Numbered from the stretch's first letter, positions 17,697-27,133 are shown. The stretch: DNA of 64,000 nt from Acidobacteriota bacterium (GCA_014584695.1 JACTMI010000007.1:38250-102249), one strand, 5' to 3'. Notes: generated by a model not told the origin, from the sequence alone. Numbers and translations: made by a program.

Positions 17697-19001
17697 ATGG
17701 CGGGCGAAAAGAGGATCGAAGTCGGCGCGCCGCCCGCGCGCGCGGCGGCGGCGGGCGACGAGGTGCACCGTTTCGCTTTCGTCGTCCATCCGCTGACGAT
17801 CGACTTCATCTACCGCCACCCGTCCTATCGCTGGACCCGTTTCCTGCTGCCGCGCGCGCTGACCGAGCGGCTCGCGGCGCTGATGCCGCCGCGCCACATG
17901 GGGCGCGTCACCGGCGGCCGCTCGCCCGCCACCGGCCAGCAGATCGAAGGGCTCCTCTATGCGCTCGGCGCCACGCCGAAACAGCTGCTCACCCGCCCCG
18001 CGCGGCGCACCTACGACGCGCTGGTCGCCGCCTCCCGCATGGCGCGCGCGCGCGGGGCGCGGATCATGGGCCTGGGCGCCTTCACCAAGGTCGTCGGCGA
18101 CGCGGGCGTCACCGTCGCGCGCGAAGCGCCGATTCCCGTCACCTCCGGCAACAGCCTGACCATCGCCGCCACGCTCGAGACCGCCAAGATCGCGGTGCGC
18201 CGGATGGGCGCACCCGACCTCGCGCGCGGCCGCGCCATGGTGGTCGGCGCCACCGGCGCGATCGGCTCGGTCTGCGCGCGCCTGATCGCCCAGGCGATCG
18301 GCGACCTGGTGCTGGTCTCGATCGAGCCCGAGCGGCTGATCGCCCTGAAAGAGAGGATCGAGCGCGAGGTGCCGGGCTGCCGGGTCGAGGTGGCGCTCGA
18401 GGCGCGCGGCTTGGCGGGCGAGTGCGACCTGATCATCACCGCCACCTCGGCCTTCGGCCAGCGCGTGCTCGATCTCTCCGAATGCAAGCCGGGCGCGGTG
18501 ATCTGCGACGTCGCCCTGCCGAGCGACATCAGCGCCGAGGAGGCCGCGGTGCGGCCCGACCTGCTGGTGGTCGAGAGCGGCGAGGTGCGCATCCCCGGGC
18601 CGGTCCGCATCGGCTACGACATCGGGCTGCCGCCCGGGGTCGCTTACGCCTGCCTGGCCGAGGCCGCGCTGCTGGCGATGGAGGGCCGCTTCGAGTGCTA
18701 CACGCTGGGCCGCGACATCGATCTCGAGCGGGTGAAGCAGATCTTCCGCCTCTTTCGCAAGCACGACTACGAGATCGCCGAGCTGCGCGCCCACGGCCGG
18801 GAACTCTCGGAGGCCGACTTCGCCCATCGCCGCGAGCTGGCGCGCTCGCTGCTCGCCGATTCCGAGCTGCTCGCCCGCACGCGCGCCGAAGCCGCCGCCA
18901 AGCTGGCTCGCATCCCCCCCCGCTCCAAGGGGGTGCCAGCCACGACCGCGCCGGAAAACGGCCTGGCGCGCCTCCTACGGCGCGACGCCACCGTCGCCTG
19001 A
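17697..19001 (+). CDS. Long-chain acyl-ACP/acyl-CoA reductase-like protein (AAR family)
   Basis: 434 residues; ATG preceded by GGAGGGGAG. The chain aligns by eye with cyanobacterial acyl-ACP reductase: [13 protein letters not shown] against [24 protein letters not shown] against TTGNTHTAYVICRQVE; nucleotide loop [15 protein letters not shown] at about 181; and [17 protein letters not shown] containing Cys319, the position of the acyl-accepting Cys. The family makes fatty aldehydes from acyl thioesters with NADPH. No aldehyde-deformylating oxygenase is nearby, so alkane production is not implied. N-terminus is ~40 residues longer than in cyanobacteria. Its end overlaps convergent recQ by 27 bases. 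Confidence 0.8.
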   Translation: MAGEKRIEVGAPPARAAAAGDEVHRFAFVVHPLTIDFIYRHPSYRWTRFLLPRALTERLAALMPPRHMGRVTGGRSPATGQQIEGLLYALGATPKQLLTRPARRTYDALVAASRMARARGARIMGLGAFTKVVGDAGVTVAREAPIPVTSGNSLTIAATLETAKIAVRRMGAPDLARGRAMVVGATGAIGSVCARLIAQAIGDLVLVSIEPERLIALKERIEREVPGCRVEVALEARGLAGECDLIITATSAFGQRVLDLSECKPGAVICDVALPSDISAEEAAVRPDLLVVESGEVRIPGPVRIGYDIGLPPGVAYACLAEAALLAMEGRFECYTLGRDIDLERVKQIFRLFRKHDYEIAELRAHGRELSEADFAHRRELARSLLADSELLARTRAEAAAKLARIPPRSKGVPATTAPENGLARLLRRDATVA

Positions 19002-20873
19002 GGCTCGGCCCGGGCCCTGGCCCGAGCTGGGCTCGGCGGCCGCGATCTGCTCGAGCAACGCGGCGCCGTAGCGCTCGAGCTTCTTCTCACCCAGGCCGTG
19101 GACATCGGCGAGGTCGGCCAGGCTGGTCGGCCGGCGCGCCGCGATCTCGCGCAGGGTGCGGTCGTGGAAGACGACGTAGGCGGGGACGCCGTGCTGGTCG
19201 GCCACCGCGCGGCGCCAGGCGGCGAGGCGGTCGAACAGCTCGCCTCCGACTTCCGCGAGAGCCGGCTCCCCCTCCGGCCGCCGGCGGCGGGCCCGGCCGC
19301 GCGGCGGGCGCTCGCGCTCGCCCCGCAACGTGATCGTCGCCTCGCCGCGCAGCACCGGCGTCGCCTCGGCGGCGAGGCGGAGCGCGCCGTATCCCTCCTC
19401 GTCCGGCAGCAGCAGGCCGCGCACCACGAGCTGCCGGAACAGCGAGCGCCACTGGCGCTCGGACAGCTCCTTGCCGATGCCGAACACCGACAGCCGGTCG
19501 TGGCCGAGCCGCGCCGCCCGCTCGTCGCCCTCGCCGCGCAGGACGCGCGCGACGTGCTGGGCGCCGAAGCGCTGGCCGGTCCGGTAGACGGCCGACAGGG
19601 CCTTGCGCACCGGCTCGGTGGCATCCCAGGCCGGCGCCGGCTCGAGGCAGTTGTCGCAGGCGCCGCAAGGCCCCTGGTAGCGCTCGCCGAAGTGGCGCAG
19701 CAGGACCTCGCGCCGGCAGGCGGTGGTCTCGCAGTAGCCGGCGATGGCGTCGAGCTGGCGGCGCTCGATCCGCTGGCGCTCGGCGTCGGCGCCGGAGCCG
19801 TCGATCCGCCGCCGCGCGAGCACCAGGTCGTCGAGCCCCCAGGCGAGCCAGGCGTCGGCCGGCGCACCGTCGCGGCCGGCGCGCCCCGACTCCTGGTAGT
19901 AGGCCTCGGGCGAGGGCGGCAGGTCGGCGTGGGCGACGAAGCGGACGTCGGGCTTGTCGATCCCCATGCCGAAGGCGACGGTGGCGACGATCACCACGCC
20001 GTCCTCGGCGCGGAAGCGCTCCTGGTGGCGGGAGCGGGTGCCGGCGTCGAGCCCGGCGTGGTACGGCAGCGCCTCGAAGCCGCGCGCGGCGAGGAAGGCG
20101 GCGCTTTTTTCGACCGCGTCGCGGGTCCGGCGGTAGACGATGCCGCTCGCCCCCCGGTGCGGGGCGAGGAAGGCTGCGAGCTGGGCATTGCCACCGTCGC
20201 GCTCGACCACGCGGTAGAGCAGGTTCGGCCGATCGAAGCTCGACACCACCACCGGCGCGCCGGGCAGCAGCAGGCGGTCGGCGATCTCGCGCCGGGTCGC
20301 CGGGTCGGCGGTGGCGGTGAGCGCCAGCCTCGGCACCGCCGCGTAGCGCTCGCGCAGCAGTCCGAGCTGGAGGTACTCGGGGCGGAAGTCGTGCCCCCAC
20401 TGGGCGACGCAGTGCGCTTCGTCGATCGCGAAGAGGGCCAGCCGGCTGGCGTCGAGCAGCTCCAGGAACCGCTCGGTGACCAGCCGCTCCGGGGCGACGT
20501 AGAGCAGGTCGAGCTCGCCCGCGCGGAATCGCCGCTCGCGCCCCTCGGCCTCCCCCGGCGCCAGGCCGGAGTGGACCGCCGCGGCGGCGACGCCGAGCTC
20601 CTCGAGCGCCGCCACCTGGTCCTCCATCAGCGAGATGAGCGGCGAGACCACCACCGCGCCGCCCGGCCGCAGGAGCGCCGGCAATTGGTAGCAGAGCGAC
20701 TTGCCGCCCCCGGTCGGCATCAGCACCAGCGCGTCGCCGCCCGCGGCGACCGTCTCGATCACCTCGCGCTGCCGGCCGCGGAACTCCGAGTAGCCGAACA
20801 CCGACCGGAGCAGCTCGTGGGCGCGATCCGGCACGGCTCCGATCTCTATCACGCCTCGCCTGGTCGAGAGCAT
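18975..20873 (-). CDS. recQ: ATP-dependent DNA helicase RecQ
   Basis: 632 residues from the ATG at 20873 (an in-frame TTG sits just before). Superfamily-2 motifs are present: [18 protein letters not shown] (I), [20 protein letters not shown] (II with aromatic loop), ALTATADP (III) and [12 protein letters not shown] (VI). The RecQ zinc cysteines are in [12 protein letters not shown] and CGACDNCLE. An HRDC domain ends the protein ([20 protein letters not shown]). It unwinds DNA 3' to 5' in recombination and repair. Convergent with the AAR-like gene. Confidence 0.95.
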   Translation of the reverse strand: MLSTRRGVIEIGAVPDRAHELLRSVFGYSEFRGRQREVIETVAAGGDALVLMPTGGGKSLCYQLPALLRPGGAVVVSPLISLMEDQVAALEELGVAAAAVHSGLAPGEAEGRERRFRAGELDLLYVAPERLVTERFLELLDASRLALFAIDEAHCVAQWGHDFRPEYLQLGLLRERYAAVPRLALTATADPATRREIADRLLLPGAPVVVSSFDRPNLLYRVVERDGGNAQLAAFLAPHRGASGIVYRRTRDAVEKSAAFLAARGFEALPYHAGLDAGTRSRHQERFRAEDGVVIVATVAFGMGIDKPDVRFVAHADLPPSPEAYYQESGRAGRDGAPADAWLAWGLDDLVLARRRIDGSGADAERQRIERRQLDAIAGYCETTACRREVLLRHFGERYQGPCGACDNCLEPAPAWDATEPVRKALSAVYRTGQRFGAQHVARVLRGEGDERAARLGHDRLSVFGIGKELSERQWRSLFRQLVVRGLLLPDEEGYGALRLAAEATPVLRGEATITLRGERERPPRGRARRRRPEGEPALAEVGGELFDRLAAWRRAVADQHGVPAYVVFHDRTLREIAARRPTSLADLADVHGLGEKKLERYGAALLEQIAAAEPSSGQGPGRASGDGGVAP

Positions 20874-21050
20874 CAAGACGGAGAGACGGAATCGACCCTC
20901 GCAGCCTCGCGCCCGCCGAGAGAAAGCCAGCTCTTAACCGGCCTGCCTGGGTCAACAGAAAAGCAAAGGCCCAGAGAGGGAAGCAGCCAGAGCCTGCCGA
21001 GCTCCCAGGAGCCGACGACGCCGCCCGGATCTCCGCACCGGCCCGGTGCT

Positions 21051-21147
21051 CTCACCCCCTTCTATGGGCTTCTTCTCTGGGCGTCTCTTATCTGGGTCTT
21101 TCTTCTCTGGGCTTCGCTCTTATGAGGCTTCCTTCTTTGGGCTCGTC
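21051..21147. repeat. Pyrimidine-rich degenerate tandem repeats in the 20874-21210 gap
   Basis: The ~335-base gap upstream of the ArsC/Spx-like selenoprotein contains no supported gene. From 21051 it repeats TTCTATGGGCTTC / TTCTCTGGGC / TATCTGGGTC / TTCTCTGGGCTTC / TATGAGGCTTC / TTCTTTGGGC with spacing near 13-25 bases. It starts with the CACCCCCTTCTATGGGCTT motif also seen near 2600, 2770, 7610 and 7690. Confidence 0.55.
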
Positions 21148-21197
21148 AATCAGGAGACTCGCTCTTCCCGACCAGAACCCCGGGCTCGTGGGCAACT

Positions 21198-21203
21198 TAG
21201 AAT
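21198..21203 (+). promoter_or_regulatory. -10-like TAGAAT of the ArsC/Spx-like selenoprotein
   Basis: TAGAAT lies seven bases before the ATG at 21211. An earlier in-frame ATG at 21202 overlaps it, which favours 21211 as the start. Confidence 0.5.
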
Positions 21204-21210
21204 GAGCCTA

Positions 21211-21582
21211 ATGGCGAAGGTCGATCTCTTCTACGCGCGCCCCTCCTGAGGCAGCTGCGAGGGCACCCGGGAGGTGCTCGCGAAAGCTCGAGCGCGGGTC
21301 GGGGCCGAGCGCTCGACGCGCCAGGCGCCGCTCGGCGACGACGAGGTCGACGCGCTGCTCGCCGAGGTCGACGAGGTCATCCTGGTCCGCGGCCGGCGCC
21401 CCGAGCGCCGCCCCGCCGCCGCCGTCCAGCGCGACGACCTGCGCGGCCCCACCGGCAACTACCGCGCGCCGATCGTCCGCATCGGGCCGACCCTCCTGGT
21501 CGGCTACCACCCCCCCACCCTCGCCGACCTCCTGCGCCAGCGCCCCCCCGGCCACCCCCGGCGCCCCGCCACCGCCCGCTGA
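21211..21582 (+). CDS. ArsC/Spx-like thioredoxin-fold selenoprotein with UxxC motif (in-frame TGA = Sec)
   Basis: The frame reads MAKVDLFYARPS, TGA at 21247-21249, then GSCEGTREVLAKARARVG and on to a stop at 21580-21582 (123 residues). TGA sits where ArsC/Spx proteins have the N-terminal redox Cys after a YxxPxC strand, giving U-G-S-C. The rest follows Spx/ArsC order: PLGDDEVDALL (compare PLSIDEIKQIL), DEVILVRGRR, and RAPIVRIGPTLLVGYHP (compare RRPIIIDEKRLQVGY). Translated without readthrough it is a 12-residue peptide plus an orphan 102-residue frame. A SECIS-like hairpin lies 18 bases past the TGA. Function is probably a thiol-selenol oxidoreductase; substrate unknown. Confidence 0.8.
21257..21281 (+). 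promoter_or_regulatory. Bacterial SECIS-like hairpin for the ArsC/Spx-like gene
   Basis: GCGAG (21257-21261), a GG bulge, CACC (21264-21267), loop CGGGA (21268-21272), then GGTG and CTCGC (21273-21281) form a 9-bp bulged stem. The loop starts 18 bases after the TGA and has G at position two, matching the loose bacterial SECIS rules; it lacks the GGUCU loop of fdhF. Confidence 0.55.
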
Positions 21583-21660
21583 CGGTGGCGGCAGACCGAT
21601 CCGGCCCGCCGAAGCGGGTGCGCGGAAGGCCGCCGCCGCTCGCTTCGATGGTGGCCGCGC

Positions 21661-21758
21661 CGGTCGCCGTTCCGGTCGCCGTTCCGGTCGCCGCGCCGGT
21701 CGCCGTTCCGGGCGTCGTTCCGGTCGCCGCGCCGGTCGCCGTTCCGGGCGCCGTTCCG
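21661..21758. repeat. Tandem 12-bp repeat array GTCGCCGTTCCG, about eight copies
   Basis: GGTCGCCGTTCCG-type units recur every 12 bases with variants GTCGCCGCGCCG and GGCGTCGTTCCG. The array ends in the palindrome at 21759. A C-rich run of CGACCCCAC-type units follows to about 21850. Part of the 436-base gap 21583-22018, which has no supported gene; the Arg/Pro-rich reading frames across it are artefacts of the repeat. Confidence 0.75.
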
Positions 21759-21786
21759 GTAGGGGCGCAGCGCGCTGCGCCCCTAC
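21759..21786. repeat. Perfect 28-bp palindrome, copy 1
   Basis: GTAGGGGCGCAGCG followed directly by its complement. An identical copy is at 21973-22000, and both end a 12-bp repeat array. Could fold as a hairpin at RNA or DNA level; similar GTAGGGGCGCAGC palindromes are familiar dispersed elements. Confidence 0.8.
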
Positions 21787-21920
21787 GCCTCCACGACCCG
21801 ACGACCCCGCGACCCCACGACCCCACAACCCCACGACCCTGCGACCCGCCCGCCGGCGTCGGTGAAACGACCGTGGTCCCCGTCGCCGACCCACGGAACG
21901 ATGCGCGCGAAGATCCGGGC

Positions 21921-21972
21921 ACCGGTCGCCGCGCCGGGCGCCGTTCCGGGCGCCGTTCCGGGCGCCGGTCCG
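21921..21972. repeat. Second 12-bp repeat array (GGCGCCGTTCCG), about four copies
   Basis: CCGGTCGCCGCGCC, then GGGCGCCGTTCC repeated, leading straight into the second palindrome. It is related in sequence to the array at 21661-21758. Confidence 0.65.
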
Positions 21973-22000
21973 GTAGGGGCGCAGCGCGCTGCGCCCCTAC
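21973..22000. repeat. Perfect 28-bp palindrome, copy 2
   Basis: Identical to 21759-21786. It lies 18 bases before the 3' end of the TonB-receptor gene, between convergent genes, so a transcription-stop role is possible. Confidence 0.8.
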
Positions 22001-22018
22001 GGATCCTCCCGATCCCGG

Positions 22019-24340
22019 CTAGAAGGCGAGGCGGTAGCTCAGGCGGAGGTCTCTGCCGGGCAGGGGCGCCAGGTCCTTCAAGTAAGAGGCGTGGACGCGG
22101 GACTCCTGGTCGGTGAGGTTGCGGCCGGAGAGGACGACGTCGTGGACGGTGCCGGCGAGGAAGAAGCGGTAGCCGATCGCGGCGTCGATCCGCGTGGAGG
22201 CCGCCGTTTCCGTCTCGAAGGCCGCCAGCCGGTCCTGCTTGGCGACGCGCATCGCCTCGATCTTCCCGAACCAGCTCTCGCTCTGGTAATTGAGGCCGAC
22301 GCCGTAGCGCAGCGGTGGGATCCGCGGCAGCGGCTGGCCGCTCGCGCGCTCCTCGGCGCGCACGCCGTCGAGCGAGAGGTGGAGCTCGAGGTGGTTGGGA
22401 TGCGCGTGGACGAGGCCGAGGTGGGCGTCGATCTCGAAGCCCGAGAGCTCGGCGTCGACCGCGCCGAAGCGGACCACCGGCAGCCCGTCCTCCTCCTCGC
22501 CCGTGAGGCGCTCGACGATGAAGTCGTCGACGCGGTTGTGGAACAGGCTCGCCTCGACGCGGATCCGCTCGGAGTCGAAGCGGAAGCCGAGGTCGCCGCC
22601 CAGGCTCACCTCCTCGCCGAGCGTGACGTCGCCGATCTCGTAGACGCGGGTCGCGGCGTGCGGGCCGTCCGAGTAGAGCGCCTCCGGATTCGGCAGCGTC
22701 ACCGAGCGCGACAGAGCGAGCGAAGAGGAGACGCTCTCCGAGAGCTTCCAGACCAGGCCGAGCGATCCAGAGACGCCCGAGAAGGAGCGGTCCGGGAGCT
22801 CCGCCGGGCGGACGTCGATCTGCTGCGACTCGTAGCGGGCGCCGAACTGCCAGGTGAGCGGCCCGGCGGCGACCTCCTCGAAGGCGAAGAGCGCCCAGCT
22901 GTCGGTGCGGCTGGGAGGCACGAACGCCTCTTCGCCCTCCGCTTCGAAATCGCGCCGGCCGACCTGCAGACCCCAGGCCCCGGTGACGGAACCGAAGGGC
23001 CGGTGGGCCGCCTCGAGGCGCCCCTCCCAGCCGTCGGTCTCGAACCGGGTGCCGACCTCGTCCCCCTCGAGCTCGAGGTGCCGGTAGTCGTAGTGACCGA
23101 AGCGGAACTTCAGCCGCTTCACCGGACCGAAGCCGCGCGCGAGCTCTCCCCGCAGGTCGACGCGGCGCTGCTCGAGGTCGATCCGAACCGGCTCCTCCTC
23201 GCCGTGCTCCTCGCCTTCGTGGTCGTGCTCCTCCCCGTCCTCGTCGTGGCCGTGCCCGTGGGCATGGCCGGGGACGCCGTAGAGGGTGTCGAAACCCGAC
23301 ACCGAGACGCCGAGAAACCCCGCCTTGCCCACCCACGAGAGACCCAGGCGGGCGCCGCCGCTCTCGATCGCGCTGTTGGGGAGCACGCCGAAGGCCAGCT
23401 CTTCTTCCTCCTCTTCGTCCTCGCCGTGCCCGTGCTCGGCCTCGCGCAGCGCGCGCGTCTCGGCGAAACCGGGGATCTCGAGGTCCTTCGCCTCGCGCTT
23501 CGAGCCGCTCGCGAACCAGGCCAGGCGGCCCAGGTTGCCGGCGAGCTCGACCGCGCCCGCGCGCTCGTCCGCCGCCGTGCCGCCGCGCAGCGTGACCGCG
23601 CCGGAGATGGGCCGCCCCGGCAGGACTTCCGCGATCGACCCATCGATGACGTTGACGACACCCCCCACCGCGCTCGACCCGTAGAGCAGCGTCGCCGGCC
23701 CGCGCACGATCTCGATCCGCTCGGTCGAGAGCGGCTCCAGGCCGACGGCGTGGTCGGGGCTGGTGCTCGAGACGTCGCCGGTGCCGAGACCGTTGTCGAG
23801 GATGCGGATCCGGTCGCCGCCCAGGCCGCGGATCACCGGCCGGCTGGCGCCGGGGCCGAAATAGGTGGTCGAGACCCCCGGCTGGCGCGCCAGGGTCTCG
23901 CCGAGCGAGGCCTCGGCGGCCACCAGCAGCTCGCTGCCTTGGAGCACCGAGACCGGCCGGGCGACATCCCCGGCGGCGCGGGCGTCGGGCGCCGCGGTGA
24001 CGGTGATCGCCTCGGCGTGGAGAAGGACGTCGAGCTCGATCTCGACCTCCACCCTCGCCCCGGCGGCGAGCTCGACGCGCGCGATGGCGCGCCCGTGGCG
24101 CGGGCTCGAGGCCTCGATCACGTAGCGGCCCGGAGGCAAGCCGGCGATCTCGAAGCGGCCCTCGGCGTCCGCCGTCGCCGTCCGCGAGGTGCCGACGACC
24201 CGCAAGGTGGCGCCCGCGGCGATCGCGCCGCCGTGGGTCACCGCGCGCCCAGAGATCGTGCCCTCGTCGGCGGCGTAGGCGGGCGGCGCGACGGCCAGTG
24301 TGAAACAGAGGAGAGAAATCGAGAACAGGACCTTCCGCAT
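22019..24340 (-). CDS. TonB-dependent receptor with His/Glu-rich loops (ZnuD-like metal receptor)
   Basis: 773 residues from the ATG at 24340 (GGGAG upstream); the open frame to 24403 lacks a signal. After the signal peptide (LLCFTLAVAPPAYAAD) comes a carboxypeptidase-regulatory-like domain (about 28-105), then the plug (GETLARQPGVSTTYFGPGA, GDRIRILDNGLGTGDVSSTS) and a 22-strand-type barrel ending in LRLSYRLAF. Two loops are extreme: EHGHGEDEEEEEEL near residue 307 and GHAHGHGHDEDGEEHDHEG near 367. Such His clusters mark zinc receptors like ZnuD, so zinc (or Ni/Co/Cu) uptake is the best guess. A small secreted partner lies just upstream. Confidence 0.88.
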   Translation of the reverse strand: MRKVLFSISLLCFTLAVAPPAYAADEGTISGRAVTHGGAIAAGATLRVVGTSRTATADAEGRFEIAGLPPGRYVIEASSPRHGRAIARVELAAGARVEVEIELDVLLHAEAITVTAAPDARAAGDVARPVSVLQGSELLVAAEASLGETLARQPGVSTTYFGPGASRPVIRGLGGDRIRILDNGLGTGDVSSTSPDHAVGLEPLSTERIEIVRGPATLLYGSSAVGGVVNVIDGSIAEVLPGRPISGAVTLRGGTAADERAGAVELAGNLGRLAWFASGSKREAKDLEIPGFAETRALREAEHGHGEDEEEEEELAFGVLPNSAIESGGARLGLSWVGKAGFLGVSVSGFDTLYGVPGHAHGHGHDEDGEEHDHEGEEHGEEEPVRIDLEQRRVDLRGELARGFGPVKRLKFRFGHYDYRHLELEGDEVGTRFETDGWEGRLEAAHRPFGSVTGAWGLQVGRRDFEAEGEEAFVPPSRTDSWALFAFEEVAAGPLTWQFGARYESQQIDVRPAELPDRSFSGVSGSLGLVWKLSESVSSSLALSRSVTLPNPEALYSDGPHAATRVYEIGDVTLGEEVSLGGDLGFRFDSERIRVEASLFHNRVDDFIVERLTGEEEDGLPVVRFGAVDAELSGFEIDAHLGLVHAHPNHLELHLSLDGVRAEERASGQPLPRIPPLRYGVGLNYQSESWFGKIEAMRVAKQDRLAAFETETAASTRIDAAIGYRFFLAGTVHDVVLSGRNLTDQESRVHASYLKDLAPLPGRDLRLSYRLAF

Positions 24341-24443
24341 GAGTCGACTCCCGAAGGACCGGCGCGCCCTGGCGCGCGGGTGGAGAACGCTCCGCCCGGC
24401 CACGCGCCGAACGGACGGGCCGCTACCGCGGCGCGGGAGGGAA

Positions 24444-24818
24444 TCAGGCGGTGGGCGGGGCGCGACCCGGAGCGATCGCGACCGCGGCCGGACGCGGCGA
24501 GCGCTCGGCGGCGGCGGCTTCGACCGGGGAGGCGGTGACGACGGCGGTCGCGAGCAGTTGCGGCGTGCCGGCGGCGACCTTGCGCGCCGCGGCGAGGCAG
24601 GCGCCGCACTGCTCGGCGTGGAGGCCGGCGGTCGCTTCGAAGTGAGCCTCGTCGCCGTGGTGGACGGCGGCCGACTCGACCAGGTGGATCACGGCCTCGT
24701 GGTGCCCCGAGCGGTCGGCGTCCGCGTGGGTTGCGAGCAGGCCGGGGAGGAAGCAGGCCAGCGTCAGCAGGCCGACGAGTCCCCGGTCGAGCCGGCGGCG
24801 GGGCGAGAGCGCGCTCAC
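24444..24818 (-). CDS. Small secreted His/Cys protein upstream of the TonB receptor
   Basis: 124 residues, GTG start. A signal anchor (RGLVGLLTLACFLPGLLATH) is followed by clustered His residues (GHHEAVIHLVESAAVHHGDE) and HAEQCGACLAA with a CxxC pair. The Ala/Pro-rich tail is likely disordered. Similar short proteins accompany metal-related TonB receptors, so it may bind or sense metal in the periplasm. It is 103 bases upstream of the receptor and codirectional. Confidence 0.6.
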   Translation of the reverse strand: MSALSPRRRLDRGLVGLLTLACFLPGLLATHADADRSGHHEAVIHLVESAAVHHGDEAHFEATAGLHAEQCGACLAAARKVAAGTPQLLATAVVTASPVEAAAAERSPRPAAVAIAPGRAPPTA

Positions 24819-24872
24819 TAATGAGAAGTCTATATCATCTGGCCGAGCGTTCGAGCGGCCCCCGCCGGCGGG

Positions 24873-26279
24873 TCACGACTCCCCCCCTCCGCCGGGCTCG
24901 GTCTGCGCGCGGGCGTCGAGCAGGGCGGCCAGCTCGGCCGCCGGCAGCACCTCCCGCTCGAGGCAGAGCTGGCGGACGGTCTTGCCGGTCGCGACCGCCT
25001 CCTGGGCGATCGCCGCGGCGGCGTCGTAGCCGAGGCGCGGCACCAGCGCGGTGACCATGGCGAGCGACAGCTCGACCAGCTCGGCACAGCGCTCGCGGTT
25101 CGCCTGGAGCCCCTCGACGCAGCGCTCGGCGAGCAGCCGGCTCGCCGCCGCCAGGATCTCGATCGACTCCAGCAGGTCGTGGGCGACGAGCGGCATCATG
25201 ACGTTGAGCTCGAAGCTGCCCGACATCCCGGCCAGCGTGATCGTCGTGTGATTGCCCGCCACCTTGGTGGCGACCATGAGCGCCATCTCCGGAATCACCG
25301 GGTTCACCTTGCCCGGCATGATCGAGCTGCCCGGCTGGAGTGAGGGGAGCGTGATCTCGCCCAGGCCGCAGCGCGGCCCCGAGGCCATCCAGCGCAGGTC
25401 GTTGGCGATCTTGGTGATCGAGACGGCGACGGTCGAGAGCGCGCCCGAAACCTCGACCGCCGCGTCCTTCGCCGCTAGCGCCTCGAACCGGTTGCGGGCC
25501 GGCACGAAGGGGTGGCCGGTCGCCGCGGCCAAGCGCGCGATGACGCGGTCGGCGAAGCCGGGCGGCGCGTTCAAGCCGGTGCCGACGGCGGTGCCCCCGA
25601 GCGCCAGCTCGGCCAGCCGGACGCGCGTCCCGGCGAGCCGCTCGAGGCCGTTCTCGATCTGCTGCGCATAGCCGCCGAAGACCTGCCCGAGGCGAATCGG
25701 CACCGCGTCCTGCAAGTGGGTGCGCCCGATCTTCACCACGTCGTCGAAGGCCGCCGCGCGCGCCGCGAGGGCGGCCTGGAGGCGCCGCAACGCCGGCGCC
25801 AGCTCCTCCTCGAGGGCGCCGAAGGCGGCGACGTGGATGGCGGTCGGGATGACGTCGTTCGAGGACTGTCCGGCGTTGACGTGGTCGTTCGGATGAACCG
25901 GCCGCTTCGAGCCGACGACGCCGCCCAAGCGCTCGATCGCCCGGTTGGCGATCACCTCGTTGGCGTTCATGTTCGTCGAAGTGCCGGAGCCGGTCTGGAA
26001 GATGTCGAGCGGGAACTGCTCGTCGAGCCCGCCCGCCGCCACCTCGAGCGCCGCCTCGCGGATCGCCGCCGCGAGCGTCGGGTCGAGTCGCCCGAGCTCC
26101 GCGTTGACCGCCGCGCACTCCGCCTTGATCCGCCCCAGGGCGCCCAGGAACCGGCGCGGGAATCGCCGCCCCGAGACCGGGAAGTTCCGCCGCGCCCGCT
26201 CGGTCTGCGCCCCCCAATAAGCGGTGGCGGGGACCTCGATCTCCCCCAGGCTGTCTCTCTCGACGCGGACTCCACTCAT
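24873..26279 (-). CDS. fumC: Fumarate hydratase, class II
   Basis: 468 residues from the ATG at 26279 with GGGGAGG upstream. Signature [15 protein letters not shown] and conserved [33 protein letters not shown] and [13 protein letters not shown] are all present. The enzyme interconverts fumarate and malate in the TCA cycle. The open frame upstream of 26279 (to 27128) overlaps the next gene and is not part of the protein. A TAGCAT hexamer sits 34 bases before the start, giving a conventional leader. Confidence 0.95.
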   Translation of the reverse strand: MSGVRVERDSLGEIEVPATAYWGAQTERARRNFPVSGRRFPRRFLGALGRIKAECAAVNAELGRLDPTLAAAIREAALEVAAGGLDEQFPLDIFQTGSGTSTNMNANEVIANRAIERLGGVVGSKRPVHPNDHVNAGQSSNDVIPTAIHVAAFGALEEELAPALRRLQAALAARAAAFDDVVKIGRTHLQDAVPIRLGQVFGGYAQQIENGLERLAGTRVRLAELALGGTAVGTGLNAPPGFADRVIARLAAATGHPFVPARNRFEALAAKDAAVEVSGALSTVAVSITKIANDLRWMASGPRCGLGEITLPSLQPGSSIMPGKVNPVIPEMALMVATKVAGNHTTITLAGMSGSFELNVMMPLVAHDLLESIEILAAASRLLAERCVEGLQANRERCAELVELSLAMVTALVPRLGYDAAAAIAQEAVATGKTVRQLCLEREVLPAAELAALLDARAQTEPGGGGES

Positions 26280-26320
26280 CGCCGCCTCCCCGCCCCACCA
26301 CCGCCGGGACCAACGCGATG

Positions 26321-27133
26321 CTAGCGCGCGGCGGGACCCGCGTCCTCCCACCGCAGCTCGGAGCCGAAGAGGCTGTGGGGGAGCGCGAAGACGACGAGGG
26401 TGAGGAGCGCCGCGGCGACGATCGCCGCGCGTCCGGGGCGGCCGCGGCGGCTGGCGAGCAGCGCCAGTGCCCAGGCGAGGACGGCGATGGCGGTCTTGTT
26501 GTCGGTCAGGTCGTGGCCGAACGGGAAACCGGTCCAGTAGGCGTCGAAGGCGTACTTCTGGACCAGCGGCCCGAGCGCCAGGCCCCCTACCGTCAGCAGG
26601 CCGAGCGTCGCGCGCGCCAGCCGCTTCGCTGCCGGCTCGCCGGTGGCCGCCGCCAGCGCCGCCGCGTTGCCGCACAGCAGGCCGAGGAACATCGCGGCGA
26701 TGTGCGGGACGAGCACACCAGCCGGCACGGCGCCGCGGAAGCGGGTCACCGTCGGCGTCGGTGGCAGCAGGACCTCGGTCGGTCCATGCCTCAGCCGGAC
26801 CTGGTACTCGAGCTTGCCCGCCGGCGGCTGCGACGGCAGCTCGGCGCCCAGCCGGTCGCCGGCGCGCACGAGCGGCTCGACGATCCACTCGTCGCGGGTC
26901 GGATATCGCCGCCAGACGATCTCGCCGGTCGCCTCCGGCGCCGGCACGCGGACGCCGACCGGTTGGCCGCTGCCGGTGACCTGGGAGCGCGGCAGCCGGT
27001 ACTCGATCCGCTCGCCGGCGAGCTCGACCGCCCCGCGCGCCGGGTGACTCGGTCCGGAGCGGCGCTGCCACCACGCCGCGGCGAGCGTCACCACCAGCGC
27101 GAGCATCCAGATCGAGAGCCATCGCCAACGCAT
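26321..27133 (-). CDS. Conserved hypothetical membrane protein
   Basis: 270 residues. One N-terminal helix ([17 protein letters not shown]), a soluble ~110-residue domain ([57 protein letters not shown]) and then about four C-terminal helices ([39 protein letters not shown]). The layout resembles an uncharacterised membrane family I have seen in Acidobacteriota and Bacteroidota; no function is assigned. It lies 41 bases upstream of fumC and could be cotranscribed with it. Confidence 0.7.
   Translation of the reverse strand: MRWRWLSIWMLALVVTLAAAWWQRRSGPSHPARGAVELAGERIEYRLPRSQVTGSGQPVGVRVPAPEATGEIVWRRYPTRDEWIVEPLVRAGDRLGAELPSQPPAGKLEYQVRLRHGPTEVLLPPTPTVTRFRGAVPAGVLVPHIAAMFLGLLCGNAAALAAATGEPAAKRLARATLGLLTVGGLALGPLVQKYAFDAYWTGFPFGHDLTDNKTAIAVLAWALALLASRRGRPGRAAIVAAALLTLVVFALPHSLFGSELRWEDAGPAAR

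Noticed and set aside
21046..21249. Short frame ending at the selenoprotein TGA as a complete gene
   Set aside because: The upstream part is translated repeat; the last 12 codons belong to the longer selenoprotein frame.
21661..22000. Repeat arrays as a CRISPR array
   Set aside because: Units are contiguous 12-mers without unique spacers, and no cas genes are present.
24819..24845. AT-rich ATGAGAAGTCTATATCAT region as a Zur operator
   Set aside because: Only four bases at each end are inverted and the rest does not match a Zur palindrome; too weak to call.
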